DNA of 64,000 nucleotides from the NCBI GenBank assembly GCA_958496175.1, contig OY292274.1, forward strand, positions 45,890,630-45,954,629, read 5' to 3'. A program made the translations under genes and the position numbers. How positions within the stretch are numbered: position 1 is the stretch's first letter; every line of letters begins with the position of its first letter. Shown here piece by piece: positions 37,501-52,500 of the stretch. Under the pieces are notes generated by a model that saw only the letters and a list, made by a program, of their open reading frames with translations, was not told the origin of the DNA and ran no database searches. This DNA comes from Sisyra terminalis (taxonomy: Eukaryota > Arthropoda > Insecta > Neuroptera > Sisyridae).

Positions 37501-40500
37501 CAATCTGGGAAAATCATCAATCAAAAACAGCTGCACATCAAATATAACCATCATAAACATCTACATAAATATACATGCATATAATAAAACTCTTGTTATT
37601 TCTCATTTCCTTCTAAAAGCTAAAAAATGCCTACTAAAGCTTAGTTAGTTTGTCCTTCTTTTGTATCTAATTATACTATTTAAAGGGGGATGATTGAAAT
37701 CAAGGAAACGAAAAAACTAAAGCGTGTTTAACTTCCCTGTTAAAAATTGAAGCAATGCTCTTTACATGTGGATATTGAGAAAGAGAGATCTACCTACAGG
37801 GTTAATAGGATTTGTGTTGGGTCGAACTGCATGTTGAGCTCGAAGCTTTGAAGTGTTAAGCTATCGATAATGCGATGATAGGATTACAAATTTGGGAAAT
37901 TCCAACATCTGGACGGTTCCTTAAAACTGTGTTAGTAGATCTTTCTTCTTTTGGACTTCAAAGTCAAAAATCTACTTAGATTTAATGAGGTAAAATCTAA
38001 TTTTGTTAAATAAACAACCATGGTCGGTTTTCGATTGTATGTTGTAAAAAAAGAACGGTAAGGTTTTATGTTGCTGTTCATTTGTTTTGACAAAGAATGT
38101 TTTTTTTTCTGTAGCTAGTAATTCTTGATAATCAACATGTAAACTTGGTATTACAAGATGTTTCGTGATATTAAATTTGAATTAGCGTTAACGAAGAGTA
38201 CCTATCGTTTTATACCTAGAAACTTAGTTTATGTTGATTAATATACTGAATACACAAAAAAAGTTACTTCTGTCTTTTTTTTATTTTTATAAATAATTAA
38301 CTGCCATTTGTAATATATTATTACATATAGTTAATAGTAACAAGTGTAACCAATCAGTTTTGCTCAACAAAATGCTATATTGTTATCAACAAGAAACCGT
38401 AAATAATTCAGGGATTCTACACGCAGTTATTCCATTAATTTATTTATGATAAATAAAATTGCCAAACTTCGGAATTGTAGTTGTTTTGGATTAAAAGGAT
38501 TAAGAGAACATAGATTTAAATAACTGAGTGGTAACACCTTCAGTGCTTTTCTTTAGTACATTTAAGTATAGATATATGGTAATTTATTACTCAATGATGT
38601 ACCTAATATAAAATACAATGAATTGTTCTTATAATTGATACAATAATTTTTCAAAATATTTCTTATTGGATTTTTTTTCAAAGGAAAAAAAATCTACCAT
38701 AGTGTTTTACTATATTCAAAAGAAAATAATTCTTAGTTATAGCACTTTAATATGTGACATAGCTATTACAGTGGCTTTTAGTTACCCCAACGAAACTCTC
38801 AAATAATCAATTGATATTCAATATTTTTGGTTTAAGAAATTTATAGACCAGCGGTGTCCATACGATTTTGTGGAGGGTCACATTTAAGATTTTTATTTCC
38901 GTAATGGACCAAAGGAAATGCCCCATAGTAAAGCAATAAAAATAATTATTAGCAAGAACGTAAAATGTTAAAAATGAAAAATGCTACTAAAATTTAGTTA
39001 CATTTAATAACAATATCTTAAGTTTGAAAAAATAACAAGAATATCGCAAAAAAATATTTCTTAAGGGTTTTTATGTTTATTTCTTATTCGAAGTAGAAAA
39101 CTTTGATCATTTTGGGACTAATGGCATTAAAATGAGAATGGATCAAAGTATTGAAAAAAAAATTGATAAAATTTATAGATTTTTTCAAAGCTATTGAAAA
39201 GCAATTATATTTACTATGTAGACAAATAGGCAGTCCCTAGAAGTTACTACAAAAAGTTAAACAAAACAAAAATCACTTCAAAAAGCATATAGAAAAAAAA
39301 ATCACCAAATTATATCTATTGGTCTGCATAAGTTGGTAATTTTACATTAGCGTATCTAGAATTTTAGTTTGGGAGACATTTTGACTAACTGAATTCATAA
39401 ATACTACAGTTGATATACCTACTTCTTCCTAGTCAAGTTTAATTTATAAGTTTAAGGTAGGTATTTCTCGGAAACTCAGACTCTTCTGGGAATCAGGGGG
39501 GAATGGGATCCCTTAACCCCCAAATCCGCTACTATATTTTGTATTAACGTTTATCGAAATTATTGGCGCAATTATGTATTTACTCGTATTTTTTTATAAT
39601 TTGTCAAGAAGTTTTTCTTATATATCAAATAAAATAATAGAGATTCAATCAATAAAACTGAAGTACCTTATTGTATTATTTTTCAGCATTAAGTAAACTA
39701 ACTAATTTTATGACTTTTTTTCTTAGTTTTGAGACTTAATAATTTTATGAAGTCTCGTGTAAAGAATTCTCGAACATTATAACATATTAATTGCTTAATA
39801 TCAGAGTTTGCTTAGAAATTGATCATTCATGTTTTAGTTTAAAATTCATTGATAAGGTTAACAAAAATTAAGATTCTATTTCTTATTATGTTAGTACGGA
39901 TTTAATGAAGTGTTACTATTCGCTTATTTTATTTCTATGGATTATAATTTTACTTTTGATTTCTTTCCTTAAATGAACTCTTATAAAGTCTGTCTAGGAC
40001 CCCCACATATTTAAATGCGGTCCTGCTTAAAATTTTCATCAGTATTGTCTAGAATTATACTTTTTTCCTACAAAAAGAACGCCAAAACCCAAAAAGAATA
40101 ACACGTAGGTAGTTGCTTCTAAGTAATTTTTGAAGAAGTTATGAAAGTTGAAAAAAACAATATTTGCAGTATGAACCTCTTTCCTGTTACGTTAAATCTT
40201 TTATTACGGTCACAAGTCTACAAGTCTTTTATCGCAATAGGTATACAAAAGTTACGGGAAAATCCCCAAAGGTTGATGATTACAAAAGTAGTCGACTTGA
40301 CGTAAAATTCCTTTTGTAATTAAAAAAAAAGTAAAGTGGAGACTTTAACGTTGTAAAGTTACTAATAAAAAGAACTAGCTTTAAATATTTCACATATGAT
40401 TTTCGAAATTTTGTAATTTTCCGAGAAAAGGAAGTAATGGAAAAATATTTTTTCCGTATTCAATTGTTTTGAAAAAGGAATTATCTTGTAATTCCTGATA

Positions 40501-43500
40501 ATCGACATGTAAATTCAGTGTTACATGGTGTTTCGAGGAAATAAAATCACACGGTATTTTTAGGGTGGTTTTGGGGGGGATGATGTTTTTAGGGGATGTT
40601 GGTAAGTGTTTTGAGTAGCGAGACTTGTACTAGTTGTATGAGTCGACGAGTACACCACTAAGTGGTCGTGATGCGATGCAATAAAGATGAACAGAGACGA
40701 AGCGCGAAACGACGCTTTGCGTCACTCAAGCGGCGTCGCGTGACCCTCGCCAGTTCATTCACATTCTAAGCAGGGTACTCTATTCAAACGTGAGAGCTCT
40801 TTTGGTTGGCTCACCGAAGCTCCGCCCTTGTTCGGGACACAAAAGCGCTTCGACAAGGGTTTCTTATGTACAACCCTGCCACAGCCCTCTTTCGCGCTGC
40901 GAAAAATGCCTCTTGTGTTTGAAGAGCCAGCACTTACGACGGCCACTCCACCGAAGTATCTCTGATCAAGTGAACGCAGATCTACGCTCCCGAAACCTCC
41001 AATCCTCAACGTATTCGAGGAGCTTTTGTGCTAAAGTCCATTTTACAATTCAACGTTAATCTTAGCTAACAAAAGGTGGTTTTGTTTTTGATTAAACCGA
41101 ATGTGTAAGAGTGGGTTCAGTGAAAACTTTTTTTAGTTATTCCAAAAAAAAAAATCTTTTACGTGGACATAGACGTGTTGAATTTATAATTGTGGTAATC
41201 GTGGCTGAACCGAAGACGTCAAGCACGGGGGTCGGGGTGGCGGGAGCGGGACGCCGGGCGGCGGCAGTTGGGGGTGACCGTGTCCCCCTACTGCCTCCGG
41301 GGGCGCTGCTCGCCTGGTCGCCGCTCCTGTTGCACCCCTGGGCTCCGGCCCTACTTTCAGCATCCTGGTGCTCAGCGTTGCCCCCTGGGTTAGTATCAAT
41401 TTTCTTAGATATTTCCAAAATTAGGAAAATTGACAAAATCAAATTTTATCAAAAAATTAGGTTAAAATTGGAAATTTCATTGGTTTTGTGCTTTTTTATT
41501 GAAAAAATTGTCGTGAAGTGAAGATTACTGTAGCTTAGTAGGTATTTATATTAGTAGTAGATCAAACGCAAAAAGCTCTTCCTCAAATTTCGCGAAGCCG
41601 AAAATGTTCGTAATCTTGGATTCCACAATGGATTGGATACCATGACGGGTACCTTCAAATAGTTATTTTATTGTAATAGTTGCAGAAAAATTATAATTAA
41701 TGATTTTCGTTTGATACAATCGAAACAATATTACAGTCTTTTGTAATTGCTTTACATAAATGCAGATATATTTTGGAAGCTTTAGGTATTATTCTTAGTA
41801 CGACTGCCACGCAACAGTTGGAAGTAGTTGTGATTAAATCATAATAATCTTTATGTATTGATGTCATGTATAATTGAGAAATATGTAGATATTTTGTAAT
41901 TATATTAAACATTATTGTTTTGGTTTTCAAATTTGATTTAAATAGAATAAATCTAAATATGTAACTACCCACTAAATTCTAATAATTCTCTAATAGGTAA
42001 ATTGATTTTATGTCAAAAGGGAAACCTTAAGAATTGGATCAAATTAGAATTATTATTATTAGGGTTTTATTATTAGGTATTATTATTAATAATAATACCT
42101 GTATAAAAATTATTGCAGTCAAATTTTATGAAAATTAATTTACAATGAGTAAACTATAAATATAAATATTGTATCAAAGTTTAAACAAATGTGTTTATGA
42201 CTTATTGTCCAAATAAATATTTCGACTGCCAAGTAAATGCGAGGAATTTCATCAGTATTCATCAAGTGGTAATGGATCATTCCATAATTGTTGTGTAATG
42301 ATCACACAGTACTATTACCATAAAATTTGTCTATAACTTATTTATTTGTAATATTAATACAGTGATACCTCGAAATAAGAGTTTAGTTCGTTCCGTAGCC
42401 TTGCTCGTATTTCATAGCGATTTTCCACATTGAAACTAATTGAATTACCATTAATCCGTTCCAGCCCCCAAAAAGCCATCACAATTGTTTTTGAATAAAT
42501 ATTGTATAAAAACATAATAAAAGAAAATGTAAAGAAATAAACTGGATTCAAAGTATATTTGTATTTTGGTCACTTAAATGCTACTTTTTATAGTATCTAT
42601 GCATGCAAAATATGTAAATGCACAAAAAGTACAAAGCCTTAGTTCTTTGAAAAACAAGCACCCTAGGGGGATGCGTGGGATGATTCCAGACGCACCATGG
42701 TGTAGTAAACCATTGGGTTATGTGCTCAAATATCATTGTTATGTATCTCAAATGTCGCTCGTATTTCAAAGCAAAATTTCGACTGCTCGTATTTCAAATA
42801 TCTCGTATGTTAGGGCATCGTATTTGGAGGTACCATTGCACAGATAAATTAAAAATATGCTTAAGCTATTTAATAATGTTTAATAATCAGTAGGCAACTG
42901 ACAAAAATCACATAGATATTTGTAGGCTACTTTTGGTAATTGATTGCTTTTTAATCGTGATTTATAAGTATTTAAAGTATCTATGAAGTTATATTAAGAA
43001 TTTTTGTAAAAATAATTATTGACTAACTATAAGACATGTCGTTACTTATCTTAGTCTCCAATGTGTATTTGGTAAATGTCAGATGTAATAATTGATTTCA
43101 CGAGACTATGTGTTTTCAATGAATATATTAAGGTTGCCAGATGAAGTCGGAATTATACTAACGAAATGTTACAAATTAAAATAAATAAAAGAAAACATCG
43201 ATAAATGTGATCTTTAATTTAGACCTGAAACAATGGAGATTTGGAATAAATGAAGAAAATCGATCTATTGATTGAATAGCTACTTTAAAAAATGTAAAAG
43301 TTAAGTTGAAATTTTCTTTTCGTTAGGCATTTTCTCCATAATTTGAATTTCATGCATTTAAAAAATCATTTTTTTCCGTATTTATGACCACCTAAATTCC
43401 TCAGATAAAGCAGTCAAAGACTGATATTAAAATGTGAATCCATCGGTACTCAAGTGGCATTTTCAACTCTAATCTAAAAGTGGTGGCAATTGAACAAATT

Positions 43501-46500
43501 ATAAATAAATACCACAAATTATTGGCTAATAGTGATCGATAGCTCTAAACGGTCCGAGAGTATTAAATTTGTGAAAAGCCTTTTGAAATTTCGAGTAGCT
43601 TCTGCAATTAATAAAATCTATTAATGTACTTCCATTGACAGGTGCCTATGTATATTTATAAAGATTGTACGATATTAGAGACAATTTCGAGAGTAATATG
43701 TACTGAAATTTTTTAAGTGTTTTAAACATGTACTTCAAAAGATAGCCAAGCCGATGTACTTGAACTTCTCAAAATGTCGAAAATTACCTTTTCACTCTTT
43801 TACTCATTTAAAATGAAATTACACCAATAAACATTTTCAAAAAAAAAACTTCTTACCTTTACGTCTTTCAAGTCTTTACCTTTGGCTCTTTAAATCTTCA
43901 ATATCGAATTCTTCTAACACTTGTTTCAGAAATTATCCCTGAAAAAAATACAGGTACCTAACTAAAGTGATCTATCCAAAAACGTTAACTTACATACCGA
44001 TTCCTCATTTTATCTTTCTTCGACCAGTTCGACTCAGTTGGAAATCGAGTGGGATCGAAATGCTGTGTATCTTGAAGAGAAAAGATGGAAAGACATTAGA
44101 TCAATTTTACAATATTGCCAGTACGTGATTGCAACAAAGGTATCGAGGCGTGAAGAGACTTGTCTTCTTTTATTTCGGTCCTTTTTATTTTGTCCTCTTC
44201 GTGCACTTGTTGAGACCAAAATTGAACGTGAGCAAACAATTGCTGAAGAGGATAATGAGGTTTAGATCTTTCGATCGGCAATCGAGCAATTAAACAGAGC
44301 CGCAATCGAGCCCGAAGGTTTACAACACCCAAAGAATGAGCCTTAATTTATCAACTTAGGTTCAAGCTTTTTATAATCGCATTTACGAGCTACTCGACTC
44401 ATTCTCAAGAAATTCTCATGAAATTAAGACATGGAAATAAAAATGTACATTCTTCTCATTTTGAACTTGAGAGAAAGTTATCTACCATATATACTAATAC
44501 TACTATTAATCCTTAACTTCCACCGCGTGGACACTAGTAACGCTTACAGAAGAAGTAAAATTAAAATTCCGTTAAGTAGCATATAAAAATATATCGATAA
44601 TACAAAATATTTTTTTCCTTCATTTATACATTTTACAATATTGAAACTATTTTAACCTTTAGCTAAGAATGTTTTCTTACTCGTGACATTATATATATTC
44701 TAAAAATGCTCTGGTTCATTATGGATTAATATTAAAAATAATAAGAATCTCTTTTTCAGCAATTAATTTATGTGTAATTCATTTTTTTTACATAACAAGA
44801 AATAAAAAAATATTCTCCTCTTTTAGGTGCATTTTTTATTTGCCATAGGATATAGGTACTTATATCCTATTTCTCTAAGTAAAGTGGAATTTTTGACTCA
44901 TTAATCTGAATTTTCTTCTTAAATAATTTCCGAATATTTTCTTTCTGTTACACTATATCCCTAAGTTGTGTTTATCTAAAATAATTCAACCAATTATCTC
45001 AAAAACTAAGCTTACCATGATGGGCATTTATAGTTACCTATTGTAAGTACATTTACATAAGACATTTAAGCTATTAACTACTTTCATAAAATAGGAGCAT
45101 TTCCAGGGGTAATTTACTTGTCCGTTTTTCCACACTAAAGTTTGAACACATTTGATTAAAAGTATAGTCCCGTTTTTTCTAAGTTCGTGGAAATGTATTT
45201 CCATGATTTGTTTTTGGTTTTGCTTTGATTTTCACTGGCAAATCTAAGATAGATATTAACATTTTCATGCATCATTAATAACAAAATTATGAATTACTTT
45301 AGTGGATTATTACTAGACACATGAGAAATTGGAGTTATACTTGTCATTGTATACCTATACTTTTTTCAATGTTTTGAATTTCAATCCAATGTTGCCAATT
45401 TTAAATCAACCGTATGTTTAAAAACGAACAATAAGTAAAATATAAGACGAAAAAGAAAAAAAAGAGAAGACTTATGGTCGCGTGGTGTTGAAAATGATCC
45501 CAACTATAGGCTCTGGCCACTAGGAAGCTGTTTTCTTTTTATATAAGTAATAACATGCTTTTTTAAATAATAAATGAATTATAGGAACATATTAAAAATT
45601 TCAGCATTTTTTCTTTTCATTTTTGAGGTGTTTAGATCAATTTTTACTGTGGGTCAAATTGACCCCACACCATCAATTGATGGTGTGGACTTCGCTTTTA
45701 ATTTTTTTGATTTTCTTATATTAAGTTTAACACTAATTCCTAAATCATATACATAGGTATGTACGTCAGGATTGTCAAACATAAGGCCCGCGGGCCGTAT
45801 GGATGACGATTTTTGTTGCTCACTAAATGGACGGAAAATATGTATAGAAAAGTGACAATGATGAAAGAATTATTTTGCAAAATAAAATACATGTTATAGT
45901 TGATATGACCTTCACAACCGTAGGTTTATTCACAGCAGAATTTAGACTCCTCGAAATTGGATAACCCTGATATAAGTAACAAATTGTTTTTGTACTGTGA
46001 AATATCGACGAACGGGTATAGGGATTCTTTTTAATTGCTACTTTTAAATCAAACGATTCTGGAATTTCACTGAAATATTACCAATAGAAATTTTAAATTA
46101 GGAAAATATTATTGCCTCATTTGTATTAAGTTAAAGTTATTCTAATAGTACCTATCTACAGTTATAGATCCTATTTAAATTCTTTAACAGTTCATGATAT
46201 GATAAAGTAAATTTTCTGTTCGCTTCCTTGTCTTTTCACTTTAAATGTGATCTAAGTTTCAATGTGGATATATTATGTAAATATTTTTTTTCCTTTCCAC
46301 TTAAAAAAACTAGTAAATATTACAGCTCTATAGCTACCCTTTTCTTATTGTGGTAAAGCTGTAAAGCTGCTAGGATTCAAAATCCCATAATGTTTTTTTT
46401 TTTTTGAATTATATAAACTAATTAAAACAGTTAAGTATCTAAAATCTAAATGAATAAAAGCGTTCACAATATACATAGAACTTTATTTTCTTGTGAACTG

Positions 46501-49500
46501 CGAAAGCTTAGGCTACATAAATGCTTTAGAGTAAGTGAGACCTGAACTTTTGTAAACTAAATTTCTTTATTTGTATTTATTTTTGACTTTTAAGATTCAA
46601 ACAGCATTAGACTATGGCTTTTATTTAGGTCCCACTTATTTTTTTTTTCTGCATTTGTTCAAAATCTTAAATTTTGTGAACTCTCTATAACTTTTGAACC
46701 TTAAAGTAGTAACACCGACTAAGTATTTTTTTCAAGTGATAATATTTTTATAAGTGGTTTTTCTAAAAATATTTGAAATCATTCATTCATTGGATATTAA
46801 GGAAAAAGATTTCTAAGTACCTACATGCTATATCGAAAGTAAATAAAAAAACAATAGAAAGTAGCTATCAATAAACCAAATAATATAAAATTATATCTGT
46901 CGATTGCATAGCCAACGTTGATAAGGATAGCCACGTGCACATTGCAATTGATCAATAACTTTAGTTCTGTGCCTATATATTGATATTGTGATCTACATGC
47001 AGGTATACAACTATATCAAAAAACAAACGTAATCGAATAAAAGTTTCTTATAAATATTATCAATTAAGGTCATGAAATCAAGTATCTTCATATTACGTAG
47101 GTACCTATATTGCACGTTATTTGTTTTTTACGTAAATTCAATATTTGTGCGTTTAATCAAACAAATGTTGCGAAATCAAACGACATATCAATAAAATTGA
47201 TATATAAAAAAGTTTTAATGAAAAATAAATCATGTTATTGTATAAATGTGAAATAAAAAAGAATTATCTACACAATGTAATTAATTTTTCAAAAAATCTA
47301 AGATTTTTTGCTTAGATACAAATAGATACAAATTAGATACAAATTAGATACAAAATTAGATACAAATATTTTTAAATGTATTATTTCAAGCTTATATTAG
47401 TAATGGTAAAGAAGCATCAATAAAGCTCTACAATACTATATGGTAATTCTTGATTCTCATAAATTATCGAAATTAAACAATTTATGTTAGTAAACATAAT
47501 TAGTGCCTGCAGATATATGATACCAATTTGTATCACAAATTTGTGGTTTTCACCAATTTATGCTTTAGAACTTAATTTTCTATGAATCTACTTTAAGGTG
47601 TACCTGTATTATCAGGTGGTTAATAAAACTTAGTATAACTGACGTTGCCTTAAAATTGATTTTGTTTGTGTTTTTGGATTAGGTTTTTATGTTTCTAAAG
47701 CATAGCTTTATTACCTGCTAAGTATCCCTATATATATATATATAAAAGTATCCCTTTTCTCAATTAAGAAAACAAAGTAGGTACCTATCCATCATCAATA
47801 CAAAATTTGCTGTAAAAACGAGATAAAAAGCAGATTTTGAAATCCGTTGATAACTGAAAATTTATTCTTGTCAGTCCATCGTTTCCTTTTAGAAAAAATA
47901 TATTTAATTCAATTTTTGAAATAGTCGCTCTGGTATTTTAGCAAATGTAAATTATATTCTCTGAGTTTTCAGTCATTAATTCTGACGATTCGATTGATCT
48001 TTTTCCGTGGATTTTTATTTCATTCATCATTATGTAGGTATATGGAATTCAAAGTGCTCTCTTCTAATTCCTAATCGGGTATCTAAGGATTCTTTTTAAT
48101 TGCTACGTTGAAATTAAATGATAAATAGAAATTTTTAATTAGGAAAATTGTATTGTCTCATTACCATTTACATGCATTTCAAGCACTCTGTATTTGATAA
48201 TGAGCAAAATTTTCTTTTTACTTTTTATGACCCCAAGAGCTTCTTTGTTTGATTTTTTTTTGGTGATACAAATCCAGAAGTCCTATGTCGCTGTTGATAA
48301 AAAATCACTTTTCCTTTGTAGTCATTGTTGATTAATTTAATAATACTTAACTACGTTTAGAGTTATAATAAATAACTAACGTTTAATTTAAGACTAAAAT
48401 CAGGGAGATCCTCGCAGATACGAAAGACAGAGTTGGTAGTTAAACTTACTGATTAATTATCTATCCCGTGTTCTATTTTCATAAAGTTTTTCTCTGAAAT
48501 ATAGGTACTGTTACGTTTTTACGATTATTTTATTTCTTTTGACGGAATCGTTAGGATTTGTTTAAGAACTTACAAGACTAACACCATTTATTTTAATACG
48601 CACACGTTTATTATTATACATTTATTTATTTTAACAATTTTTTTAACGGCTGTATAACTGTTAACTTATTCATAATTGTTAACTGTTCTGGCGATAGTCG
48701 ATCGCCTTATTTATATAATTATTTGCCGTGCTTGGAAGGTTCGAGACTGTTCCAGACACTTTTCGTAGTTTCGAATGTTTCTATCTCTTTCTACCCTACA
48801 TTAGAACCTAACGGAGAGTGTTCTGGAACGTCTTCTATTTCTCTTCAATCTCATTGTTAGAACGTTCGAATGTTCTAAGTCCGTAACAATAAGTACTTAT
48901 ATTTATAAAGAAAATAAGGATTAAAAAGTTTCGACACTGATTTTATTAATTTCTTTAAAATTTGGTGAATCTTGATTGAATCCAAATAAATTTCGTTTGG
49001 ATAGTTCATTTTAGCTTTCATTTTAAATACAGAATTTGTATTAATTCTTTATTAAGAAATTAATAATTCAAGACACTTCAGTAAGGTTCAGTTCACCAAT
49101 TTATCTGTGTCAGTAGTAGATATAATAGATGATTTATTCTACTTCTAATTTTTTTTCTGATTGTGACTTTGAACCAGACTGTGTGACATGTGACTTAGAT
49201 ATTCTGTAATCATCCGATCTTGTGTTAACCATTAAATAGTTTAACCAAAATGTTCAAACCACAATTATGTTAACTTCAAATAATGCCTTAAGAAGTTGAA
49301 AAATGCAAAAACAAAAATTTGAAAATTTGACATTATATTATTTGTTCATTGAAGTTCCCGAAAAATATCCAACCAATTTCAATACTACATGGATGAGATT
49401 CAATACACAAAGATTCTTATCGAAATTTAGGATCATGTCTATTAGCAACGTTGAAATCTGGCAAAGTTTTGTTTTCTACATAATTTTTAATTTAATTCGT

Positions 49501-52500
49501 GAATAAAATGGATCATCATAAAAATCTAGCGATATAAGAAAAAATTATTTTACAATAGAATGTACTATCAAAAAAAATATCATAATAAATTAAAAAAAAG
49601 TAGAAAATGAAATTTTATCAGATATTAACGTTACAAAAAGGGACATAAGGCGAAATTTTAATTATATTTCTTTAATCTACTCCAGTTGTGTTTTTAGGAG
49701 TCAAAGAATAAAACTAGAGTAAAATAATGACGAAGTCAAAAATATTAGTTTGTTAACGTAGGATATGTAGCAAATAAGGAATAATTTAGTAACATCTGAA
49801 AAAGTGTAGTTTTAAAATTTTTGTTTACACGGAGAAAATAATGTTATTTTTACAATCATAATTAGCGTAAACTACCTAAATAACTTTCGTTGGAAATTTT
49901 TAAACTTTTCAATATAAATTATTGAATAAAATTCAATTATCTAAATAAAGACATTTTTCCCATTTCATTTAAAATACTGTCATTCTTTAACTGATATTTC
50001 GTATAGATATTCAAAAATGAATACGAGTTGATATCTAACTATAATGCGTTAGTTAAATTCCTCCATAGGAAATTCCTCCATAATTTCCTCTATATGCCTA
50101 TAATTTTTCTCTTATTTTAAATTACTAAAACGACATCTATATATTTTTGTAATTACAAATCACCATCTTCTGGTTTTTATCATTTTTTTTTCTATTTTGC
50201 AGTATTTTGGACAGTATGAAAATGCCGGGAGTGCAACGGTCTGGCTTTCACATCAGCGACATTCTCGATCTAAATGACACCAAAGTTCCATCAAACACAA
50301 ACACCACAACCACATCTGGTACTCCTACTCAGAATGACCAGCACCAAACAAATCTATCAGTCACAGGTACTTACTTGGAGCTTTTCAAAGCTTTTTATTC
50401 TGTAATTTCTCAAATATATTTTAGAGTAATTAGTCGTTAGATTTTATATTTTTTGAACCCCTTGCAATCGTTGGAAATCAGAAATTGATGTCGTATACAA
50501 ATTTTTCTTTCTTTTAATATAATAACTCAATTTTCACTTTTCCAATTACCATTCCCCCTTTCTAATTTATCGTATAATATATTATGTCATAATCTTTTTT
50601 CTTATAATTTCATCCTCCATCTACCATAATACAGCCCTAAACGCAGTATATACAGATACCTACTGTTACTGTACATTTATACAAATTGTATTTGGAATGA
50701 TTTGCATTAAGTTGCGTCCGGAAATTTTAGTTGCGTGTTGATCGGTTAATGATTTGATCGTGGAAAAGCGGAAGGAAGTAGACGTGTGGCAGTGGCGTGC
50801 CTGAAGGGTGAGAAGGATGTAATTTTGATGCATTATCTTGTCAATTAAATGGCCATTTCGAAAATTTTCACCCTTTGATGGCTCATTTTCATCCATGACT
50901 TTTGCCACTTTATTCACACTTTCCATTTGTCGAGAATGCATAAAAAATGTCTTATTGACCATTCATTAATAGATAAAATACAACCGAAAGCATACATATC
51001 AATGAACTTAATTACTCCATTCATATGAGAAATTTTGTTTTACATTTATTGTTGATTCTACCAATAGTTTTACTTTAATAGTTTACTAATAGTTTTTGGA
51101 GTAATTTATAAATACAGTCCCTGGCCATATTCATAGACGCGCTATAGGTTTTGCATAAAACCTGAAGTAAGAACTATTTTATTTTGGGTCCATATTTTTT
51201 ATTGAGTTTAACTTTTCTGTACAAATTTTATTTATTACGCTTATTACCAACTAACATGACCAAAAATCATATTTACTAAAAATACATTTTACTATCAAAT
51301 TAATAAATCATCTTCTTGATTATGGTGAGCTGAATTTTAAGTTCCCATTCTGCGCAGTATTCTATCTATGTAGGACAATACCATCTGCTGCATTTGTGGA
51401 TGATGATTCCATACGTGAATATCTTTTCTAAGGGTTATTTTTCTGTTGTGTCCACCTCTTTAGCTACTTTTTTTCTTCAGCGACTTCCACATATTTTCAG
51501 TGAGTTTCAAACCAAGGCTATTACCCAAGGCTAATCAAGGCTTAATCAAGGCTATTAGTTAAGGTAATAGGGATAATAAACAATGTTTTACTCTTATCCA
51601 GAAAATATATTTCTTAAGAATCAATACAACTTTTTATAATGTAAAAAGTAAATAATATTAAATTTAATTTAGTGGAATACGTACATTTTCTATAAAATCC
51701 TAAGTTGGTAGGTACGTCTAATAATATTGGCCAGGGACTGTATACTGATATCTAGATATAGGTAGATAGGCACCCATTAATTTTCAAAACTTGTACAGAA
51801 TATTGATTAAACTGTTTTAATTATCGAAATTTTTAAATATTTTCTTTAACATTGAAGAGATTTCCTTTCTCATCACACAAACTAATTTATTTCATTTATA
51901 CTTAGTTATTTACTTAAGAATTATAGTATATATAGATACCTACGAATTTTTTATGAAAAAAAATCCTGAAATTTTAGACCAGTACCCATACGAAGTCGCC
52001 GTCGATGGAAAAAATGCCGTAAATCGGCCGATGTCCATCTGCCAGCGATCGGCCAAGTATTGGCTATTAGTAATGGGCCAATTCTGGTTGATTACTGGCA
52101 TTTATAATCAATAAAATCTTTTTTTTAAAAGTTTTTTTTATTTATTTATATTTTTTTTAATTATTATTTTGTATTTTTCGAACGTAAAAAAATTTCACTA
52201 CTATTCTTTCAGTTAAATTGCCCATTAAAAATATTTAATGCAGAAAGAATTTCTTTTGACTGATTATCGGCTGATCAACGGCCGTGCTCCAGTCGATATT
52301 GCAATCCATAATTCGTTGCGCAGGCGCAGTATAATGTAAATCAGCTGTTTTTCAGTCGTTTGGTTTCTTTATCATTGTAGGTTGCTGACAATATTATTAT
52401 CAAGATTAATTAAATACAGCCTTTAATTTAAATAGTTTTTAATTTAAAAAAAATAGTTGCCAACAACAAAGTAAAAACTCTGAAATTGAAAATGTAGAAA

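Noticed and set aside
40755..41059. Overlapping open frames of 84 and 89 codons on opposite strands
   Set aside because: Produced by GC-rich composition. Neither matches a family, and the plus frame starts with GTG, not ATG. Kept only as a composition island.
41137..41442. Minus-strand Pro/Gly/Ala-rich open frame
   Set aside because: Shadow of the GC-rich vnd exon. The plus-strand frame has the conserved motif and matching splice phases.
44034..44332. Possible small gene on either strand
   Set aside because: Overlapping frames without family resemblance, no acceptor/donor pair that fits a neighbour, and moderate composition only.
47313..47367. CRISPR-like array
   Set aside because: Units of 10-12 bp without spacers; a simple tandem repeat in a eukaryotic intron.
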